From NCBI RefSeq assembly GCF_032854445.1, contig NC_088298.1, positions 3,222,160-3,286,159 of the forward strand: a stretch of 64,000 nucleotides of DNA, written 5' to 3'. Origin of the DNA: Liolophura sinensis. Lineage: Eukaryota; Mollusca; Polyplacophora; Chitonida; Chitonidae. Positions within the stretch are counted from its first letter, which is position 1. Each line of letters begins with the position of its first letter. Shown piece after piece: positions 60,101 through 64,000 of this stretch. The notes below the pieces were generated by a model that saw only the letters and a list, made by a program, of their open reading frames with translations, was not told the origin of the DNA and did not search any database. A program made the position numbers and the translations under genes.

Positions 60101-60570
60101 CTGCATATGTCCGACCCGGCATGCAATTAACATGCAATACCCATGCACATGGTCAGACTCTGACCGATCAGAGCTGCATGGCTTGCCTTTGTACGTTGTA
60201 TTAGATGACATGAAATTTCCCGCTAATAAAATCTGTAGACAGCCAAACAGGTTTACTCAGTATGCTGTTAAACCTTTTCTCTTTCTCTTCCTCCTTGAGT
60301 ACGTATAAACACGTGTTAATCCGGTGTGAGAAGAAGCAGTCCTATACAGAGCTTTAAACGATAATGTTCACAGCGACTTATAACAAAAACTGACCACGTC
60401 CGTCTCCAAAGGTATGCATCAAAATAAAAAAACACACACTGTTTTATACATGTTCGCTACATCATTCTGTTCGATTTCTATCTATGTTTTACTTCTTTAT
60501 TCTTTTAAGACTTTTTAATTGAAATAATACAGCTTATATTTGCATATATTTGAAAAAATATGTGCACTAC
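57180..60570. other. Intergenic stretch; two small open frames of unknown status and a tRNA-like remnant
   Basis: Frames at 57585-57782 (with CPC and several Cys) and 57876-58148 are isolated, and I find no splice structure or family. A B-box-like TGTTCGAATCCA near 58480 suggests a SINE remnant. The rest shows nothing recognisable. Confidence 0.35.
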
Positions 60571-60580
60571 ATATTATACA

Positions 60581-60720
60581 ATTTATTTATTTACTACATT
60601 GGTGTTTTATGTCGTACTCAAGAATATTTCACTTACAAGACGGTGGCCTGCATTATGGTGGAGGAAACCGCGCAGAGCCCAAAGAGAAAGCCCACTACAA
60701 CCCACGGGTTGTTGGCAGAC
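60581..60720 (-). mobile_element. SINE family A, 3' part
   Basis: TTTATTTATTTACTACATTG, GTCGTACTCAAGAATATTTC, GGCCTGCATTATGGTGGAGG and CACGGGTTGTTGGCAGAC, reverse of the family body. Confidence 0.85.
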
Positions 60721-60998
60721 ACATATATGAAGTTGGTTGACTCAGAACATGGTTTATGATGTACAGGCAATATTTTATTATTGGCAAAAACCGCATCTTT
60801 TCTTGATTGTTTACGCGCGCAATTACAAGGTAAATAGGGCAGCTGGTAGTTGCTGAGCGTCCTTTGTTAAGTGAGGTCGTCAGCTGGCGGCTGGCTCTCG
60901 CTGGATCCCCTGCAGCCTTACCTTTGGAGGAAGATTATTATAGGCACTTGTCGGTGGTCGGTTGTTTTCTCCGGACTACCGGATGTCCTCCATCTGTA

Positions 60999-61257
60999 TT
61001 TATTGATTTGATTTGGTTAGTGTTTTCCGGCGTACTTGTAATTCATTCACTCCATCACGGCCAGCAGTATGGTGTGAGAAAACCTGGCAGAACCCAGGTG
61101 AAACCAAAGATTATCCGCAGGTTGCTGCAAGACCTACAAACGTACGGCTGGAGAGGGAGGTAGCATTAGCCGAACGTTCTCACAGCGACCGCATTGGTGA
61201 GAGGCTCCAGTGTTACAGTGCTGTGCTAGCATGCTCACCACTCGGCCATGGAGGCCC
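60999..61257 (-). mobile_element. SINE family A, near full length, diverged
   Basis: Reverse of the family from the (AATA) tail (TTTATTGATTTGATTTGG) to the head (GCTCACCACTCGGCCATGGA GGCC). Confidence 0.85.
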
Positions 61258-61274
61258 CTCCTCAAACCTATAAA

Positions 61275-61547
61275 TTTATTTATTTATTTATTTATTTGAT
61301 TGGTGTTTTACGCCGTACTCAAAAATATTTCACTTATGCGACACGGCCAGCATTATGGTGGGTGGAAACCAGGCACAACCCGGGGGAAACCCACTACCAT
61401 CCACAGGTTGGTGCCAGACCTTCCCACTTACAGCCGGAGAGGAAGCCAGCATGAGCTGGACTTGAACTCACAGTGACCGCATTGGTGAGAGGCTCCTGGG
61501 TCATTACGCAGCGCTAGCGCGCTAACCGACTGAGCCACGGAGGCCTC
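61275..61547 (-). mobile_element. SINE family A, full length, with 12-bp target duplication
   Basis: (ATTT)n tail, GTGTTTTACGCCGTACTCAA, central domain, B-box and GAGCCACGGAGGCCTCC head. CAAACCTATAAA occurs at 61263-61274 and 61548-61559. It sits beside an older copy of the same orientation. Confidence 0.93.
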
Positions 61548-62274
61548 CAAACCTATAAAGCTGACTGCGGTCGTACACTTTACATATCCCCAGAATAGCG
61601 CGTTAACCCGCAATCAATCAAATAAGTAAATAAATAAATAATTATGCTATAATCCGGCTAAGACGAATTTAAGCACGCGATGCTGCCAGTGGTAAAATGA
61701 CCTTAAAACAAGGTAGTGGTAGTTGGCCCTTAAAACAAAACGCTGCACCTACAACTGCTTTACGTGGGCATCTAGCTTATATGAAAATGGCTAGATTTCC
61801 TGGGAAGAATCAATCTGGATAGGGTGATTTCGTATTTAGGTAAACAAAAATATGAGGTACATTTATGCAGGGCTCAGGGGTGGGGACGGATATGGATATG
61901 TAGTAGGAAGAGGCAGAGGGGATTAGATGGGCGAGGGGTGACACTGGCATCAGCAGTTTTCAAAGCAGCCTTTTGCACTTCCTTTGCAGCGGGCTTTTAA
62001 AAAATTCTTTTTGAAGTATTTACTGGCTTTCTTTCATTGACTATAACAGAATATCGGGGCATTATCTCTTGTAAATTTTATTCATTTTCACAAATTACTT
62101 TGTGTTAACTTATATGCACAATATTCTGATGAATGTTACACACAGAAAAACATGTTTCAGCAACTGCAACTGTTTTTTTTACATAACACAGCCAAAATAC
62201 TACACAAGTACAGTGATAATCACGCTAGAAGAGATCGTTCAGATATTCCACACACTCAACAACGTCACGCAATT

Positions 62275-62455
62275 CTGGATTTATCCCCCTTTTGTTCGGA
62301 GATCTATTCCAGTGATTATCTCCCTTTTGTTGGGGCATCTATTGCCGTGATTATCTCTCGTTTGTTCGGACATCCATTGCCGTGATTGCCGCTCTTTTGT
62401 TCGGAAACCAATTGCAGTGGTTATTTCCTTTTTGTTAGGACATCTATTAAAGTGA
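62275..62455 (+). repeat. ~35-bp minisatellite, about 5 copies
   Basis: Units hold GATTATCTCCCTTTTGTTCG and GACATCTATTGCCGT, with clear divergence between copies. Confidence 0.8.
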
Positions 62456-62751
62456 CAAAGGAAACAGAAACTTTTGAGTGTCAGCGACAAAAGCTTATAA
62501 CAAGATTTATAACAGGTGTTTCTGCTAAAGCCAAGGCACAATATCTACGCCTCTCCTGATAACACACAATTAAGAACGACTACATGATGAGCCTAAACTG
62601 ATTAGCATTTACATTTTATCAAGTAGAACAGCACCACATCAGAAATACTTAATATTAAAAAACTAAAAAATTGCAGTTTGAGACATAAGACACATTTTTT
62701 GAAAACTTGGCATGAACAAGACATCGATATAGGCCTACACAGTGTTATTTT

Positions 62752-62771
62752 TTTTGGGGGGTGGGGGGGGA
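62752..62771 (+). repeat. T-G homopolymer run
   Basis: A T-rich stretch followed by about 14 G broken by one T. Confidence 0.85.
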
Positions 62772-62892
62772 GCCCTTACATACTTCTTTGTCAACAAATA
62801 CAAAAACAAACATGTCGTCAGTAGTACAGATTTATACTGCTCTCCCTTTGTTATTCTTATCAATTATCTAGCACTATCAAAATGAGCTCTAG

Positions 62893-63032
62893 TGAGAAGG
62901 TCTGGCAACAACCTGCGATGGTCGTGGGTTTCCCCCGGGCTCTGTCCGGTTTCCTCCCACCATACGGCCGCCGTCGTATAAGTGAAATATTCTTGAGTAC
63001 GGCATGAAACAACAATTAAATAAATAAATAAA
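62893..63032 (+). mobile_element. SINE family A, 5'-truncated, with target duplication
   Basis: Begins at GAAGGTCTGGCAACAACCTG and ends in (AATA)n. ATCAAAATGAGCTCT before it and ATCAAAATGGGCTCT after it form a 15-bp target duplication with one mismatch, so the truncation happened at insertion. Confidence 0.9.
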
Positions 63033-63039
63033 ATCAAAA

Positions 63040-64000
63040 TGGGCTCTGGAGAGTAAGAGATGATATGTGGCGCCACTTATCAACTAATATACCGTGAGGG
63101 TTTCGCACATTTAGCTAATTTACATATTCGTGAGCGTTGTGTTCAGTAGTGTACTCACTATTCCTTCACCTACATTTATCTATTTGATTTGTCCTTAACG
63201 TCATGCGGTACTCAATAATTTTTCTCTTGCACTGCCAGCCTTGTGAGTGGAGGAAACCGGAGACCGGGGTGGAAATTTCCAATACACAATGGTGGTGGAG
63301 ATTATGGGTAGGTTAGAGGAAATTTAACCGGGCACACATAATCGATACCATCCCGCCTCAACAGGCAACTGAAAATCGTCCCTGAGGTTATGACCGCAGA
63401 TGGGCCGGGCAGATCTGGATTTACATTAGATGACTTAATGACTTATTATATCAAGTGTCAATACGACTTCAGTAGGTAATGCTTATCTGAATAGTGTAAT
63501 GGTCAGACACCAGTGTCTCAAGTGCAGATGTCAATACCACACAGCCAGAAAGTGTTCATCTTACACATGTTAAGAGTCACGCACTATTATGAATGCAATG
63601 TGTTTACTAAATGAACAACAAGATGGGCATTTGGTGGTGGATAAAATCACCCGGATGACCTCTACATATTTTTAAATAGAAATTTGTCACATGTTCTCTC
63701 CATTATGGAGGTCAGTGGCCTTATTCACATCTGTGCTTTTGGACATTCTGATCACGTTTCAGTATTCGATGAAATCAGGTTCAGAAATTTAAAACGACCT
63801 TTTTGAACATTAACAGACAATGTAAGATTAAAATGAACGTCAAGGTCAGCTAACAACAAATGAGGTCAAATAAATGTCAAGACCTTTAATTATCAGGAAA
63901 AGTCAATGCCTGAGTAAACAGTGTACAGTCATGGACTTTATGAAGCTTAAATTGGAGATCGCATTTTGGTGATAAAATTCATTTTAACGGACAACGTTGA
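63040..64000. other. Window end; weak SINE A remnant, no gene seen
   Basis: At about 63178-63270 a reversed, strongly diverged family A piece may be present (TATTTGATTTGTCCTTAACG, GCGGTACTCAATAATTTTTC, GAGTGGAGGAAACCGG). The rest is unassigned. Confidence 0.35.

Overview
The window reads as nuclear DNA of an invertebrate animal, most likely a marine lophotrochozoan with mollusc favoured. The reasons are genes split by GT-AG introns, a low density of coding sequence, several families of tRNA-headed SINEs with tails such as (AATA)n or CACTCACTCACTC, many minisatellites, and very frequent ACATGTACATGT-type palindromes. Nothing bacterial (operons, Shine-Dalgarno sites, CRISPR, rRNA) is visible. 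Most long open frames are read-throughs of tandem repeats or SINEs and are not genes.

Left part, 1-22 kb (+ strand): six short, phase-compatible exons (1924-1957, 11617-11801, 13027-13097, 18790-19023, 19611-19718, 20691-20853) join into one 264-codon gene. It encodes a predicted type II single-pass membrane protein whose ectodomain ends in a cysteine-rich, Spätzle/neurotrophin-like (less likely IL-17-like) cystine-knot domain. None of its exons stands out as a long open frame, so it is easily missed. Its introns hold minisatellites of 44, 28, 69 and 33 bp units, SINE copies and a small inverted-repeat element. A further 44-bp array lies just downstream.

Middle, 22-43 kb: AT-rich sequence without clear genes to about 31 kb, with a TA-flanked MITE (24.9 kb) and a TTAA-flanked MITE (27.8 kb). 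Then come an apparently intronless-coding NHL beta-propeller gene on the minus strand (31194-32060), a decayed Crypton/DUF3504-type tyrosine recombinase (36.2-37.4 kb), dense SINEs, and minisatellites at 41.9-42.2 and 42.6-43.1 kb.

Right part, 43-64 kb: an interleaved pair of inverted repeats (43.4-43.6 kb), a second copy of the TA MITE (46.9 kb), a possible small two-exon gene (48.9-49.2 kb), and a rhodopsin-class GPCR gene on the minus strand (51844-53063) whose frame is broken by one apparent missing base between TM6 and TM7. A 31-bp minisatellite (56.6-57.2 kb) and further SINEs follow.

The recognised genes do not form a pathway that the sequence itself demonstrates. By eye, CpG is scarce in the left ~26 kb and several-fold more frequent on the right. 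This is the pattern expected if the left part is a germline-methylated transcription unit.
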